This document shows positions 8,687 to 18,841 of a stretch of DNA of 64,000 nt, piece by piece. The notes under the pieces are model-generated. The model saw nothing but the letters and a program-made list of their open reading frames with translations, searched no databases and was not told the origin of the DNA. Position numbers and translations under genes: made by a program. Numbering within the stretch: the stretch's first letter is position 1; each line of letters starts with the position of its first letter. Where the stretch lies: contig NZ_FNSD01000001.1 of the NCBI RefSeq assembly GCF_900105625.1, positions 186,001-250,000 on the forward strand, written 5' to 3'. This DNA comes from Terriglobus roseus (GTDB lineage: Bacteria; Acidobacteriota; Terriglobia; Terriglobales; Acidobacteriaceae).

Positions 8687-10792
8687 ATGAACGCAGGAAA
8701 GCATCAGTCGAATCAGTCTCCCGAAAAACTGCTCTTAGACAATCCGCTTGAACCAGGCACGATCGATTTCACCGTGGAGCAAGGGAGCCTTGTCGCGGAA
8801 ATCCTGGAGCACACCTCAGACGGTGTGTTCATGCTGGATTACGAGTGGCGCTTTATCTACATGAACGCCCATGCACGCGACCTGGTCAGCACCGGGGCAA
8901 ATTTGATTGGCCGAGTGGTGTGGGACGAGTTTCCGGCTGCGCACAATCTCCTGTTCTGGGACGAGTATCACCGCACGATGGAAGAGCGGGTTCCCTCCCA
9001 ATTTAGTGCCCACTATCCGGAGCCACTTAACGCATGGTTCGAAGTCCATAGTTACCCCACTCATCGGGGAATCAGCGTTTTCTTCCGGGATATCACGAAG
9101 CGCCGAGCGGAGGAGGAACGGCTCAGGCTACTGGAACAGGCGATCTCGTCGGCCCCCATGGGCATCTCGATCGCTGAGTACAAAAGCGTTCACGAGTGCC
9201 CGATCATCTATGTCAATCCAGCCTTTGAGGACCTGACCGGATACTCTCTGCAGGAGGTGATAGGGTCCGACTGCCGTTTTCTCCAAGGGTCCGAACTCAT
9301 GCAGAGCGGCCGTGGCGAACTGCAGCTGGCAATTGCTCAGCACAGACCGGCAAAGGTAGTCCTGCGCAACTATAAGAAAAGTGGGCGACGGTTCTTCAAT
9401 GAAGTCCACCTGTCCCCTGTCTTTGACCAGCATGGGAACGTGAGTCATATCGTCGGCATCCAGAATGACGTCACGGAATACCTCGAGACAAAGGCAAGAC
9501 TCGCCAGACAAGCGGAATATGATTCGCTGACAGGTCTTGCGAATCGATACCTCCTCACCGACCGCTTGAAGGAAGCACTCGAAACAGCGGAGATCCGGGG
9601 CACACAGGTTGCCGTCGTCATCTTTGATCTCGACAACTTCAAACACATGAACGACCGGCTCGGACATATCGAGGCTGACCGGCTTTTGATCCAGATTGCC
9701 AAGCGTCTCAATTCCGTCGCGGAACCTGGAGACACTGTGGGAAGACTTGGTGGCGATGAATTTGCGCTGATCCTGGTGAACTGGTCGGATTCGGCCCGCC
9801 TGCATAAGCAGTTAGAGCGGCTGCTGCAGGAGATACGAAAGCCGATCCGCTGCGGCAACCAGGAGTTGATCGTCACCGGGAGTGCTGGAGTCGCTACCTA
9901 CCCCCAGGACGCCAGGGACGTGGAGCCGCTGTTGCAGATGGCGGATCTCTCCATGTACTGGATCAAACGCTGCGGGAAGAACTCCTTCCGCCTCTATAGT
10001 CCGGAACTGCGTTTCAATGACAACGAGCCGCTCGACGTGGCTGTGGGCTTCCGTAAAGCGCTTGCCAATGGAGAGTTCGAGCTCTATTACCAGCCGAGAG
10101 TCGATACACAGACGAAGCGAATCCTGGGCTTCGAGGCCCTCATCCGTTGGCAGCACCCGCAACGTGGGTTTCTTCTGCCGGCGCAGTTTATTCGGATTGC
10201 TGAGGACACGGGCCTGATCCATGAGATCGGATCCTGGGCGTTGCAACATGCGCTGGAACAGAACGCCGCTTGGCGTATGGCAGGGCTGGAACCGGTAGTC
10301 ATGTCGGTCAACGTCTCACCCGCGCAGATCCGAGACCCGGACTTCCCTGCCTTCGTCGAAGAGGCTCTTCGCGCGACAGGTCTGCCCGCCTCGTCGTTGG
10401 AACTGGAACTGACGGAATCAATTCTGATCGACAACGCAGATCTCGCGGATTCCACGCTGCGCGCCTTGAAGCAGCTCGGCGTTCGCATTGCCATCGATGA
10501 TTTCGGCGCAGGCTGCTCTGGTCTTCATTACCTTTCTAGTTTCCCGGTAGACACCATTAAGGTCGACCACTTCTTCATACGCGACATCGCGACCAACAAG
10601 ACCGCCGCGATTATCTGCCGATCGGTCCTTAAACTGGGCCAGTCATTGGGACTCTTCACCGTTGCGGAAGGTGTAGAGACGCAGGATCAGGTCTCGCTGC
10701 TTAGGCGATGGCGATGCAGCGAACTTCAGGGATTCATGTTCGCGAAACCGATGCAGAGTGAGGATGCGGGACGAGCCCTGGCGAATATGTAG
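8687..10792 (+). CDS. PAS-LOV-GGDEF-EAL protein, predicted blue-light-regulated c-di-GMP enzyme
   Basis: The 701-residue cytoplasmic protein has no membrane segment. Domains are PAS at about 35-140, LOV at about 150-268, GGDEF at about 277-440 and EAL at about 450-700. The LOV domain shows the FMN-cysteine motif GSDCRFLQ (Cys196), NPAF (Asn177), NYKKSGRRFFNE (Asn228, Asn238) and the C-terminal Gln259 (IVGIQNDVT), the residues that hold FMN and pass the signal. The GGDEF site is intact at 355-359 (RLGGDEFAL). EAL is intact at 483-485, as are ELTES, IDDFGAG and VAEGVET, so both cyclase and phosphodiesterase activity are possible. I used the ATG at 8687. A TTG in the same frame at 8630 is possible but poorly supported. 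The gene is convergent with the MMPL gene, with 14 nt between stops. Confidence 0.9.
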   Translation: MNAGKHQSNQSPEKLLLDNPLEPGTIDFTVEQGSLVAEILEHTSDGVFMLDYEWRFIYMNAHARDLVSTGANLIGRVVWDEFPAAHNLLFWDEYHRTMEERVPSQFSAHYPEPLNAWFEVHSYPTHRGISVFFRDITKRRAEEERLRLLEQAISSAPMGISIAEYKSVHECPIIYVNPAFEDLTGYSLQEVIGSDCRFLQGSELMQSGRGELQLAIAQHRPAKVVLRNYKKSGRRFFNEVHLSPVFDQHGNVSHIVGIQNDVTEYLETKARLARQAEYDSLTGLANRYLLTDRLKEALETAEIRGTQVAVVIFDLDNFKHMNDRLGHIEADRLLIQIAKRLNSVAEPGDTVGRLGGDEFALILVNWSDSARLHKQLERLLQEIRKPIRCGNQELIVTGSAGVATYPQDARDVEPLLQMADLSMYWIKRCGKNSFRLYSPELRFNDNEPLDVAVGFRKALANGEFELYYQPRVDTQTKRILGFEALIRWQHPQRGFLLPAQFIRIAEDTGLIHEIGSWALQHALEQNAAWRMAGLEPVVMSVNVSPAQIRDPDFPAFVEEALRATGLPASSLELELTESILIDNADLADSTLRALKQLGVRIAIDDFGAGCSGLHYLSSFPVDTIKVDHFFIRDIATNKTAAIICRSVLKLGQSLGLFTVAEGVETQDQVSLLRRWRCSELQGFMFAKPMQSEDAGRALANM

Positions 10793-10806
10793 TTGCGCCG
10801 ATGTGC

Positions 10807-13032
10807 TTACTCCTCTGCGACCTTCGGCTTGCCGAGACCACCGGGCCACCAGTTCCAGTCGCCTGCAAGGCGAAGCAGTGCCGGGCCGATGATGATGCGC
10901 ACGATGGTCGCGTCGATCAACACGGCGACCGCCAGCGTGAAGCCGATCATCTTGACCACAAGGAAGCCGCCAAAGGTGAATGCGGCGAAGACCACGATCA
11001 TGATGGCAGCGGCGCTGGTGATGAGGCCTGCAGTCCGTGCCATGCCCTCCGGAATAGCTTCCTCTTCACTCAAGCCGCTGCGCCGTGCTTCCAGCACGCG
11101 CGCTACAAGGAAGACCTCATAATCCATGCTCAGCCCGAAGACGATCGCGAAGGTCACGATTGGTACAAGCGGGAAGATACTGCCCGTACCGCCGGGAACT
11201 CCAAGGAACCTGCTGCCATAGCCGTCCTGAAAGACAAGCACTAAGGCACCGAAGGATGCTGCCACCGAGAGGAGATTGAGCGCGATGGCCTTCACCGCAA
11301 CGAAGATCGATCGGAACCCGGCAAGCAGTGCGAGGAAGGTGCCGCCGACAACAAGCCCCATCACGAACGGGAAATGCTGACGAATGAGAGTTTCATAGTC
11401 AGCATTCAGCGCCGGAATTCCGCCCACCAGGAGCGTTGCACCGGGTACGCCTGTCAGCGTAGGTGCACCCGTCCTGCGAAGCTCACGCACCCAGTCGACC
11501 TGATCGCGCAGTGAGACATTGCCCTTGGGCAGCACCTGCAGAAGCGCAGCTTTTCCATCGCTGCTTAGGAGCGTGCGGCGCGTCTCCCGCGACAGCTCCG
11601 TCAGCGAGGCGCGGTTGCCCTCGGCGATGGTGGTAATGGAGATCACGCGGTCCGTGCGTGGATCACTCGCGATGCGCTTCGTGATTGCATCGACTGCATT
11701 CCAGCCCGAGTCCGTCTGCGAGATAGAGTCTTTCGGCAGCTCGACGATGATGCGTAACGACTCAACGATGCCACCACGGTCCATGTGTTCCAGCGTGTGA
11801 AGCGCATGGACGGACTCCGCCGATTGCGGCAGCCAGTCGCCCTGCGGGACGCTGGTGTCGAGATGCCGCACCTGCAACGCGAGTACTGACAGAGGAATGC
11901 CCGCGACCACTAACGCAATCCACGGATGTGCGACGATGACCTTTCCCCACTGTCGCCAGCGAACGCCTGTCCGCTCGGCACGATGCGAATCGAGCTTGGG
12001 TGCGAACGGCAGGCGCCCGAGGTCGATGCGACGCCCCAGCAGCGCCAGCACCGCGGGCACGAGGGTGTTGGTGAGCAGCACGCTGAGGCCCGCCACGAGG
12101 AACCCTGCGATGCCGATCGAGCGAATCTCACTGATGGGCACGGTCAGCAGCGCCAGGAATCCGATGCCGACCGTCGAGGCCGAGATCAGCAGCGTGCGCC
12201 CCGCCTGACGCGCGGCAAGTACCGACGCTTCCGACGCGCTTAGGCCGGTTGCGATGGCTTCGCGGAAGCGGCTGACCATCAGCAAGCCGTAATCGATGCC
12301 AAGCCCAAGGCCCAGCATCGTTGCCAGGTTCTGCACGAGGATGGAGAGGTGCCAGCGATGCGCCAGGAACCCTGTGATGGCCAACGTCGTTGCGATGGCA
12401 AGCTGACCGACAGCCAGCGGGATTAACGCCGCGACGAGGCTGCCAAAGGCTACCAGCAAGAGTGCGAGTGTCGCGGGAATGACCAGGCTCTCACCGCGAC
12501 GCACATCGTCTGCACTTGCCTTACGAATGTCGAAGTTAAGGGGGATCTCGCCGGTGAGCTCAAGCTTTATCTGCGGATAGCGCCCTTTGAGCTTGCCCTC
12601 AAGAGAAGTGGCAAGCTGGTGCAATCCCGGAACCAGCGACTCCACGGAAGCATCGGCCGAAGCGAGTCCAACGAGGACGTACGTTCCACCGCCGCGTCCA
12701 AGGAAGATGGGGTCGCGCAGATCGAGATACGAGACGACGCCGGAGACACCGGTCTGCGCCTTTAGAGCCGCAACAATTGTCCCGAGCGCCTGTGCGCCTT
12801 CGTCGGACGTGGCCGGCGGAATACCTTCTACGACGAAGACGACCTGATCCACGAACGGGGATCGGAAGCGGTTCGCCAGTGCATCGCGAACAGTTTCGGC
12901 CTGGCTGCCTTCCACGCGGGTCGCGGTCTCGAGGGAACGCTCTGCATGAAAGGAGAACGGGAGCAGCGCAAGCGCTGCCACAAGGATGATTCCAGCCACC
13001 AGAAACCGGCGAAAATGCATAGCGTTCATCAT
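10807..13032 (-). CDS. MMPL-family RND transporter
   Basis: The 741-residue inner-membrane protein has the twofold RND layout. A first transmembrane segment near the N-terminus (FLVAGIILVAALALLPFSF) is followed by a periplasmic loop, a block of about five helices (around residues 180-330), a second helix and loop, and a second block ending near the C-terminus. Motifs typical of MMPL proteins include GLGIDYGLLMVSRFREA and GLSMDYEVFLVARVLEA, which occur once per half. The family exports lipids, hopanoids or other hydrophobic molecules using proton flow. There are three close Met starts (13032, 13029 and 13020) without a clear ribosome site, so the exact N-terminus is open. No periplasmic adaptor or outer-membrane partner is next to it, which fits MMPL rather than tripartite RND pumps. 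Confidence 0.85.
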   Translation of the reverse strand: MMNAMHFRRFLVAGIILVAALALLPFSFHAERSLETATRVEGSQAETVRDALANRFRSPFVDQVVFVVEGIPPATSDEGAQALGTIVAALKAQTGVSGVVSYLDLRDPIFLGRGGGTYVLVGLASADASVESLVPGLHQLATSLEGKLKGRYPQIKLELTGEIPLNFDIRKASADDVRRGESLVIPATLALLLVAFGSLVAALIPLAVGQLAIATTLAITGFLAHRWHLSILVQNLATMLGLGLGIDYGLLMVSRFREAIATGLSASEASVLAARQAGRTLLISASTVGIGFLALLTVPISEIRSIGIAGFLVAGLSVLLTNTLVPAVLALLGRRIDLGRLPFAPKLDSHRAERTGVRWRQWGKVIVAHPWIALVVAGIPLSVLALQVRHLDTSVPQGDWLPQSAESVHALHTLEHMDRGGIVESLRIIVELPKDSISQTDSGWNAVDAITKRIASDPRTDRVISITTIAEGNRASLTELSRETRRTLLSSDGKAALLQVLPKGNVSLRDQVDWVRELRRTGAPTLTGVPGATLLVGGIPALNADYETLIRQHFPFVMGLVVGGTFLALLAGFRSIFVAVKAIALNLLSVAASFGALVLVFQDGYGSRFLGVPGGTGSIFPLVPIVTFAIVFGLSMDYEVFLVARVLEARRSGLSEEEAIPEGMARTAGLITSAAAIMIVVFAAFTFGGFLVVKMIGFTLAVAVLIDATIVRIIIGPALLRLAGDWNWWPGGLGKPKVAEE

Positions 13033-13228
13033 GTCATAGACGCCGACAGGCCCTGATCAATGGCTCGCGGTCTCCGCGGTGGCATCAAAAGTCCGGCTTG
13101 ATATTGCTTGGAGCGGCACATAGGCTAATCCATCAGCATCCAACAGCGGGTAGATACGCCGACGGCCGCTGGTTAACCGCCACGCTGCTGTACTCTGCGA
13201 CGACTTAGGGGGAACCATTCATACCTTT

Positions 13229-13993
13229 TTGCTTCTTGCACTGTTCGCCTTCCAATCGGGTGGGGCAGACCCACGCATCGGATCCTGGACGCTTGTCTCC
13301 GCGCAGTCGACCGTGACGCCGGCGAACAAGCTTTCCATCACCACGGAACCGACGGGAACGCATGTCGTGATGACCGGTGAGACGCATCTTGATTTCACAG
13401 CGAGCACCAATGGGAAACCGGCTCCAGCACCCGGCAACCTGGGCTTCAACCAGATCGAGCTGCATCGAGTTAGCAAGAAAGAAGCGGAAGTGCGCGAGAA
13501 GAAGGACGGCGCGCCGGTGGCCGCAGTGCGTGAGAAACTCTCAAACGATGGAGCTGTCCTGACCAGCACGACGACCTCGACCGGCCACACGCCCGTCATC
13601 ACCGTTTGGACACGCACCGGTGGAACGAAAGACCCCAAGGATCCCTTCGCGGGCGAATGGACGCAGGACTTGGGCAAGACGCGCATGCAGCAAGGCTCGT
13701 CTCTGAAAATCGAAGCGGACGGCAGTGGTGGTGTGCGTTTCTCAAGCGACTACACCTACACGGCACGACTCGACGGCAAGCCTTACGACATGAAGGGCGG
13801 TCGCAATGATACCGTGGCGCTCGCCCTTACTGATCCGCGTACCGTCGATGCAACTTATCGACGGGACAACCAGGTCTCGCAGAAGGATCGCTGGCAGGTC
13901 TCCGCAGACGGCCTGCAGATGACGCTGACCAGTACCGCAACCCTGGAATCTGGCCAGCATGTCACTGAGAAGCTTGTCTTCAAGAAGCAGTAA
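13229..13993 (+). CDS. Small exported protein of unknown function
   Basis: The gene encodes about 254 residues with a short hydrophobic start (LLLALFAFQSG). Two related beta-rich segments follow: PRIGSWTLVSAQS with ETHLDFTASTNGKP in the first half, and DPFAGEWTQDLGKT with YTYTARLDGKPYDMKGG in the second. The repeated layout, a Gly-x-Trp-x-Leu start followed by a strand-rich stretch, resembles lipocalin-like proteins, but no family can be assigned. The TTG at 13229 is the first standard start. However, the good ribosome site (TTAGGGGGAACC) sits 5-6 nt before an in-frame ATT at 13217, which would add MHTF to the signal peptide. The 3' end overlaps the convergent FAAL gene by 14 nt. Confidence 0.65.
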   Translation: MLLALFAFQSGGADPRIGSWTLVSAQSTVTPANKLSITTEPTGTHVVMTGETHLDFTASTNGKPAPAPGNLGFNQIELHRVSKKEAEVREKKDGAPVAAVREKLSNDGAVLTSTTTSTGHTPVITVWTRTGGTKDPKDPFAGEWTQDLGKTRMQQGSSLKIEADGSGGVRFSSDYTYTARLDGKPYDMKGGRNDTVALALTDPRTVDATYRRDNQVSQKDRWQVSADGLQMTLTSTATLESGQHVTEKLVFKKQ

Positions 13994-16900
13994 CGGACAG
14001 CGCGTTGGAGTCAATGAGCGCGTCGCTCGTTGACTCCTCGCCATCCTCGCGAACCGTAACGGAGATAATGCCCTTACGGTTCATGAACTTCAGGATGCCG
14101 TTCACCGTGTCCTCAAGCGATGGGTCCGGCCTGCCCCATGCAGACGCGTCGCGCGCCGCCTGGTAGGTCGTGCTCTCGTACCGCTTGAACTCCATCGAAG
14201 AGATGTTGTCGACCGATCCTACAAGGAAGTCGAGCAGTGGGAACAGAAGATCTTCCTTGCGGCAGCGACGAATCAACTCAGGCACAAAGTCGGGTAGGAG
14301 GAACGCCTCGAACTGGCGCCCCGTTGACTCCGTGATCAGCCGCGTGATGTCGGTCATGTTCGAGTAGTCATCGCGGACGACGTGGAATGTCTGGTTCGCC
14401 GTGCCTGGGCTGGTCGCGATCGCGACAATATTATTCGCAACGATGTCCGCAGGTACGAAGCTGACCTGGTTCAGAGTGTCGACGCCGATGCCGTGGTTGA
14501 CCATGAAGGCGACGAGTCGAACCGCGATATCAAAGTTGTTCCCGCCACCATCGACCGACGGGCTAACCAGAGCTGGACGGAAGACCCGCACAGACAGCCC
14601 CTTTTCCTGCGCTGCGAATACGACCTGTTCCGCCACCCACTTCGTCTGGCTGTAGCCGAAGTCGAGCAGCGCCATCTCTGCGTTGCAATCGGTCTCAAAC
14701 AGGGTGGGCTTATGGGCCCAGCCATGAATGAAGGTTGTCGAGACGTAGTTGAACTCCTTAGCCCGGCCCTCGAACGCAAGACGCAGAATCTCATTCGTGC
14801 CGAGAACATTGGCGTCGCGCATCATGTCGTAGTTGAACAGATAGTTCACGGTCGCACCGTTATGGAAGACGGTGTCAATGTCCTTCGTGAGGGTGTCCCA
14901 CACCTCCTGCATCAGGCCCAGCCCCGGCTGGCCGAGGTCGCCGCAGACGGGCACGACGCGTTCGTCGAACATCTCCATCAAATCAGCGGGCACATGTCCC
15001 ATCGACTGCATCGCAGCCTGCAGGCGCTGCTTGCCCTGGATCTCATCGGAAGCACGTACAAGCACGTGAATCATCGCGTCCGTCTGTTCCAGCAGGCTCT
15101 TCATCAGGAACGGACCAATGAAGCCTGTGCCTCCGGTGAGGAGGATCTGACTCGGCATCGGAATCTTCGGTACAGTGGCCGGTGCTGGCGGATCGAAGAG
15201 TAGCTTGGTATCCTCACGCATCATCTGCATCTCCAGCGCATTCTGCTCTTCGCGGAAGACCGAAAGGAACTCGCGCAGATGCAGGATGGCTTCCTCGGGA
15301 GCGCTCTCTAACTGGTCGGCCAGACCGAACAACTCTGCGACACTGACACGTTGCACCAGGCCGATATCGACCTGCCGTGCAAGTAGTTCCGCACCTTTGT
15401 CTTTCAGGAGTTCCTTCAACTCGTGCATGAAGCCGACCAGGTCCAAGGAATCCAGCCCGGCCTCAATCAGGTTATAGGTCTCCTGCCCCGTCAGGTTGTA
15501 GCGCGCCTTCAACTCTGCGAAGGGCGAGTTCATATCGGCGGTGATCTGCGCGGCGTCTGTTTCCCCCTCGCGCGAAAAGTCAGACAGCACGTTGAACTCT
15601 CCGGCGGTCCACATCTGTTTCGTCTTGTGCCGCATGATCTTGCCAGAGCTCGTGCGCGGTACGGCGCGCGGTGCGATGAGCGAGATTTTTGCGACTTCCA
15701 CGTTCAGATAATTTCGGACGGCAGTCGCGATCTTGCGTGCGTCGGGCAATACCCTGGGGTTCTTCACTTCGACGACGATAGCCAGTGCCGGCTCATTCTC
15801 CTCGTGAATCTGGAATGCGGCAACGCAGTTGTGGCGGATCAGGCTGGATGACTTCTCGACGACATTCTCAATATCGTGCGGGTAATAGTTCTGCCCGCGG
15901 AGGATGATCATGTCCTTGATGCGACCGCAAACATAGAGTTCACCATCGTGCATGAAACCCAGGTCGCCGGTGCGCATGTAGCCATCGTCATAGGGGCTGT
16001 CATCCACAAGGCGTGCGCGGAACTGCTTCAGGGTCAATTCGGCATTGTTCCAGTAACCCTGGCATTTGCCGCTGCCCCTAAGCCAGATCTCCCCGATGCG
16101 TCCCGGCTCCAGCGCGAGGTGGGCCTCTGGGTCGACGATCTTCAGATCGAGGCCGGCCAGCGGTACGCCACAGCTGACGATCTGCTTCGCGGCGTCAATT
16201 TCGGACACTTCGGCCGTCATACGAGCCTTGCCCTGGGCAAGGGCTCGCTTGTTCACCGATACGATGTTGCGACCGTGAAGCGTGACGGCAAGCGTGTTTT
16301 CGGCAAGGCCGTATGCGACGTAGAAGCTCTCCGCCTTCAGACCGTAGGGCTCGAAGGCTTCGAGGAATCGCGTAAAGGTATCCGGCTTTACCGGTTCGGC
16401 GGCGCACATCAGCACCAGCAACGAACTCAGGTCGCACGCTTGCAGCGTCTCCTTTGGCAGACGCCCGGTGCGCAGGCAGTAGTCATACGCAAAGTTGGGC
16501 GCAGCGGTTGACGTTGCGCGGTACTTCGAGATCGTCTCAAACCACAGGACCGGTCGCTGAATGAAGTCCATCGGCGAGAAGCCGTACGTTGTGCCGCCGC
16601 GGAGAGCGGGATACAGATAGCAGCCAATCAATCCCATGTCGTGATACTGCGGCAGCCATGAAACTACAACTGGCGCTTCGTTCTCGATCACGAGTGGTGC
16701 GGTACTCAGGATGTTTTCGTGCGAGACGATGACTCCCTTCGGTTCCATGGTGGAACCGGAGGTGTACTGCAGAAAGAGGATCTTCGAGGGCTCAGCGAAG
16801 GGCACCACGTGCCTTGCATGCACAAACTCTTCGGTCGAGATCCAGGGCAGGCCGCTGATGTAATCGATGTCCACACCAGAGGTGGAGACGCCGCTGCGAG

Positions 16901-17297
16901 CCAGGTTCGTCTTCAGGGAGGCCTGGTAGTCGCGGTTCGTCAGGATGGCTGCCGCCTGGCAGTCCTTCGCGATATGAACCATCTTGTAAAGGGCGCTCTG
17001 GAAGCCACGCGAACTGGGCGGATAAACCGGCACGGGGATCAGGCCTGCGCGCACGCAGCCGAAGAACGCGCAGATCATTTCAAGCCCTGGTGGGTATGCG
17101 AGCAGCAGACGACTGCCCGGTGCGAATCGGTCGTCTTTCAGCAGGTGCTCAGCAATTGCCTCCGCGCGAAGCAGAAAACCAGCATAGGTGTAGCTTTCGG
17201 TCGGATCGCCATCCACGTCGAGAAACGAATACAGCAGCTTGTCCGGGTGCTTGTCTGCCAGTGTCTGCAGTTGCCCCAAAAGAGACGGCGTGATCAA
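13980..17297 (-). CDS. Fatty acyl-AMP ligase / acyl carrier / thioester reductase fusion
   Basis: The 1105-residue cytoplasmic enzyme has three parts. Residues 1-580 form a fatty acyl-AMP ligase, with the ATP loop YTSGSTMEPKG (178-188), YGLAENTLAV, GYMRTGDLGF and the hinge region. Residues about 590-665 form a carrier domain with the phosphopantetheine Ser617 in EAGLDSLDL. Residues about 718-1060 form an NAD(P)H thioester reductase, with TGGTGFIG and the Tyr882-x3-Lys886 pair in GYSQTKW. It should activate a free fatty acid, load it on its own carrier and release it as an aldehyde or alcohol. The start is TTG at 17297, with GGAGG 8 nt upstream. It is divergent from the desaturase and P450 genes, which probably act on the same chain. 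Confidence 0.88.
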   Translation of the reverse strand: MITPSLLGQLQTLADKHPDKLLYSFLDVDGDPTESYTYAGFLLRAEAIAEHLLKDDRFAPGSRLLLAYPPGLEMICAFFGCVRAGLIPVPVYPPSSRGFQSALYKMVHIAKDCQAAAILTNRDYQASLKTNLARSGVSTSGVDIDYISGLPWISTEEFVHARHVVPFAEPSKILFLQYTSGSTMEPKGVIVSHENILSTAPLVIENEAPVVVSWLPQYHDMGLIGCYLYPALRGGTTYGFSPMDFIQRPVLWFETISKYRATSTAAPNFAYDYCLRTGRLPKETLQACDLSSLLVLMCAAEPVKPDTFTRFLEAFEPYGLKAESFYVAYGLAENTLAVTLHGRNIVSVNKRALAQGKARMTAEVSEIDAAKQIVSCGVPLAGLDLKIVDPEAHLALEPGRIGEIWLRGSGKCQGYWNNAELTLKQFRARLVDDSPYDDGYMRTGDLGFMHDGELYVCGRIKDMIILRGQNYYPHDIENVVEKSSSLIRHNCVAAFQIHEENEPALAIVVEVKNPRVLPDARKIATAVRNYLNVEVAKISLIAPRAVPRTSSGKIMRHKTKQMWTAGEFNVLSDFSREGETDAAQITADMNSPFAELKARYNLTGQETYNLIEAGLDSLDLVGFMHELKELLKDKGAELLARQVDIGLVQRVSVAELFGLADQLESAPEEAILHLREFLSVFREEQNALEMQMMREDTKLLFDPPAPATVPKIPMPSQILLTGGTGFIGPFLMKSLLEQTDAMIHVLVRASDEIQGKQRLQAAMQSMGHVPADLMEMFDERVVPVCGDLGQPGLGLMQEVWDTLTKDIDTVFHNGATVNYLFNYDMMRDANVLGTNEILRLAFEGRAKEFNYVSTTFIHGWAHKPTLFETDCNAEMALLDFGYSQTKWVAEQVVFAAQEKGLSVRVFRPALVSPSVDGGGNNFDIAVRLVAFMVNHGIGVDTLNQVSFVPADIVANNIVAIATSPGTANQTFHVVRDDYSNMTDITRLITESTGRQFEAFLLPDFVPELIRRCRKEDLLFPLLDFLVGSVDNISSMEFKRYESTTYQAARDASAWGRPDPSLEDTVNGILKFMNRKGIISVTVREDGEESTSDALIDSNALSVTAS

Positions 17298-17713
17298 TCA
17301 GCGATCCTCCAAAAAGGTATGAATAGAACTCAGAAGCGAAGGAACGTTTTCTTGAGAGAGCGGGGTGGATCGAAGTGCAGGTGTTTCACTTTTAGACGGA
17401 ATTGCTCCGTCGAGTGTGACTATACGCGTTCGAATTGTTCAGCCTTTGCGACATTTCCACCCTCCCGCGCAAGACTTGCGCCCGGATCCGTACGGAAAAA
17501 CGTGTGTTGCATACGAATGCTTTCAGGTATTTACGTCCCGAGGCGCGAGGTGTCAGCCGGACAATGCGTTTTATGTGTGGTCACATCGTAGCAAAGCATT
17601 TTGACGATGCCATGTAACGTCCTTCACGAATTGTTCCCGACGTTCGCTCTACAATCGGGAGGCAAGAGATAGCCGAACCCAGTCGCGAGATCGCGAAGGT
17701 GTCAGGAGTGTTT
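17298..17713. other. Divergent promoter region of the lipid cluster
   Basis: This 416-bp region separates the leftward FAAL fusion gene from the rightward desaturase gene. It contains the FAAL ribosome site (GGAGG on the minus strand near 17306) and, on the plus strand, a TACAAT hexamer at 17650-17655 that could be a -10 element. Its upstream TTGTTC is only 13 nt away, so no convincing sigma-70 pair can be claimed. I see no RNA gene and no ORF with a ribosome site. Confidence 0.4.
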
Positions 17714-18841
17714 GTGGCGCAAGCGATGATTGCTGAAGCACCGGAATTGGCTGATCTTGTCCCGCCGGAGAGCGCTCCGGCTCCTGCGGTCGATGGGGCA
17801 AGCGCATCTTCGTTCCCGAAGGTTGTACGTCGGCGACTGGAGCAGTACTTCGCGGAGGCTGCAATCTCACCAAAGGCCGATACGACCATGTGGGTGAAGA
17901 TTGCGACCGGCGTAGCGGTCCTGGCTGGTAGCTGGATCGCGCTTTACGTCCTTCATCCTGCTGCCTGGATGTTTCTGGCGCTTTATCTCGTGGGCGGCCT
18001 CGCGCAGACCTTTCTTTTGCTGAACATTGCTCACGACAGCAATCACAACGCGATCTCCTCGAATCCGTTGATCAACAAGTCTTTGAATTACGTCTTTGAC
18101 CTCTGCGGCATCAGTTCGTACATGTGGCGCATTCTGCATCATCGCGGCCACCACTCCTGCATCAACCTGCACGGCGAAGACGATGCAATCGAAGGACGTG
18201 GCCTGTTCCGGTTTACTCCCCACGATCCGCGCGCGCCGCTGCATCGCTTCCAGCACATCTACGCGCTGTTTCTGTATGCGCTATTTTCCTTGGAATACGT
18301 GTTCGTCCGCGACTTCCAGAGCTTCTATTTCCCCGGGCACGACTACCTCACAAGAACTCGACATCCGTTACGGGAATACTTCATCCTCTACGCGGGGAAG
18401 GCGTTTTACCTGAGCTACATGCTTGTGTTGCCCATCTTCGTGATGAAGGAACCGGTGTGGCTGGTACTAACTGCATTCTTCCTGGTTCACCTGGTCGTTG
18501 GGATCAGCGTTGTGCTCGTCTTCCAGACGACTCACGTTATCGAAGACACGTACTTTCCGTTGCATCGGAACGAGTTCGAAAACGGCGTGTATCACGTGTT
18601 TGCGACAACGGCCGACTATGCGACGGAGAACCCCGTTGTCGGCTGGCTCGTGGGCGGCCTGAATCATCACGTCGTGCACCATCTTTGCCCATACGTGTGT
18701 CACACCCACTACGCACCGCTGACCCGCATCGTGAAGCAGACTGCCGAAGAATTCGGCGTGCCTTATCGACAGCATCGCACGATGGCCGCCGCGCTCCGGC
18801 ATCATCTGCTGTTGTTAAGGCAGTTGGGGAACGAAGACTGA
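17714..18841 (+). CDS. Membrane fatty acid desaturase
   Basis: The 375-residue di-iron membrane enzyme introduces a double bond into fatty acyl chains using O2. The three histidine boxes are present: HDSNH (107-111), HHRGHH (142-147) and NHHVVHH near residue 318. Four hydrophobic segments surround them (about 62-103 and 220-275). The stretch after the first box resembles acyl-CoA/linoleoyl-CoA type desaturases rather than the stearoyl-ACP soluble type. The start was set at GTG 17714 because AGGAG lies 5 nt upstream. The frame also allows GTG 17699 and ATG 17726. The gene is followed after 85 nt by the P450 gene and is divergent from the acyl-AMP ligase/carrier/reductase, so the substrate may be a carrier-bound chain. 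That is inference from context. Confidence 0.88.
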   Translation: MAQAMIAEAPELADLVPPESAPAPAVDGASASSFPKVVRRRLEQYFAEAAISPKADTTMWVKIATGVAVLAGSWIALYVLHPAAWMFLALYLVGGLAQTFLLLNIAHDSNHNAISSNPLINKSLNYVFDLCGISSYMWRILHHRGHHSCINLHGEDDAIEGRGLFRFTPHDPRAPLHRFQHIYALFLYALFSLEYVFVRDFQSFYFPGHDYLTRTRHPLREYFILYAGKAFYLSYMLVLPIFVMKEPVWLVLTAFFLVHLVVGISVVLVFQTTHVIEDTYFPLHRNEFENGVYHVFATTADYATENPVVGWLVGGLNHHVVHHLCPYVCHTHYAPLTRIVKQTAEEFGVPYRQHRTMAAALRHHLLLLRQLGNED

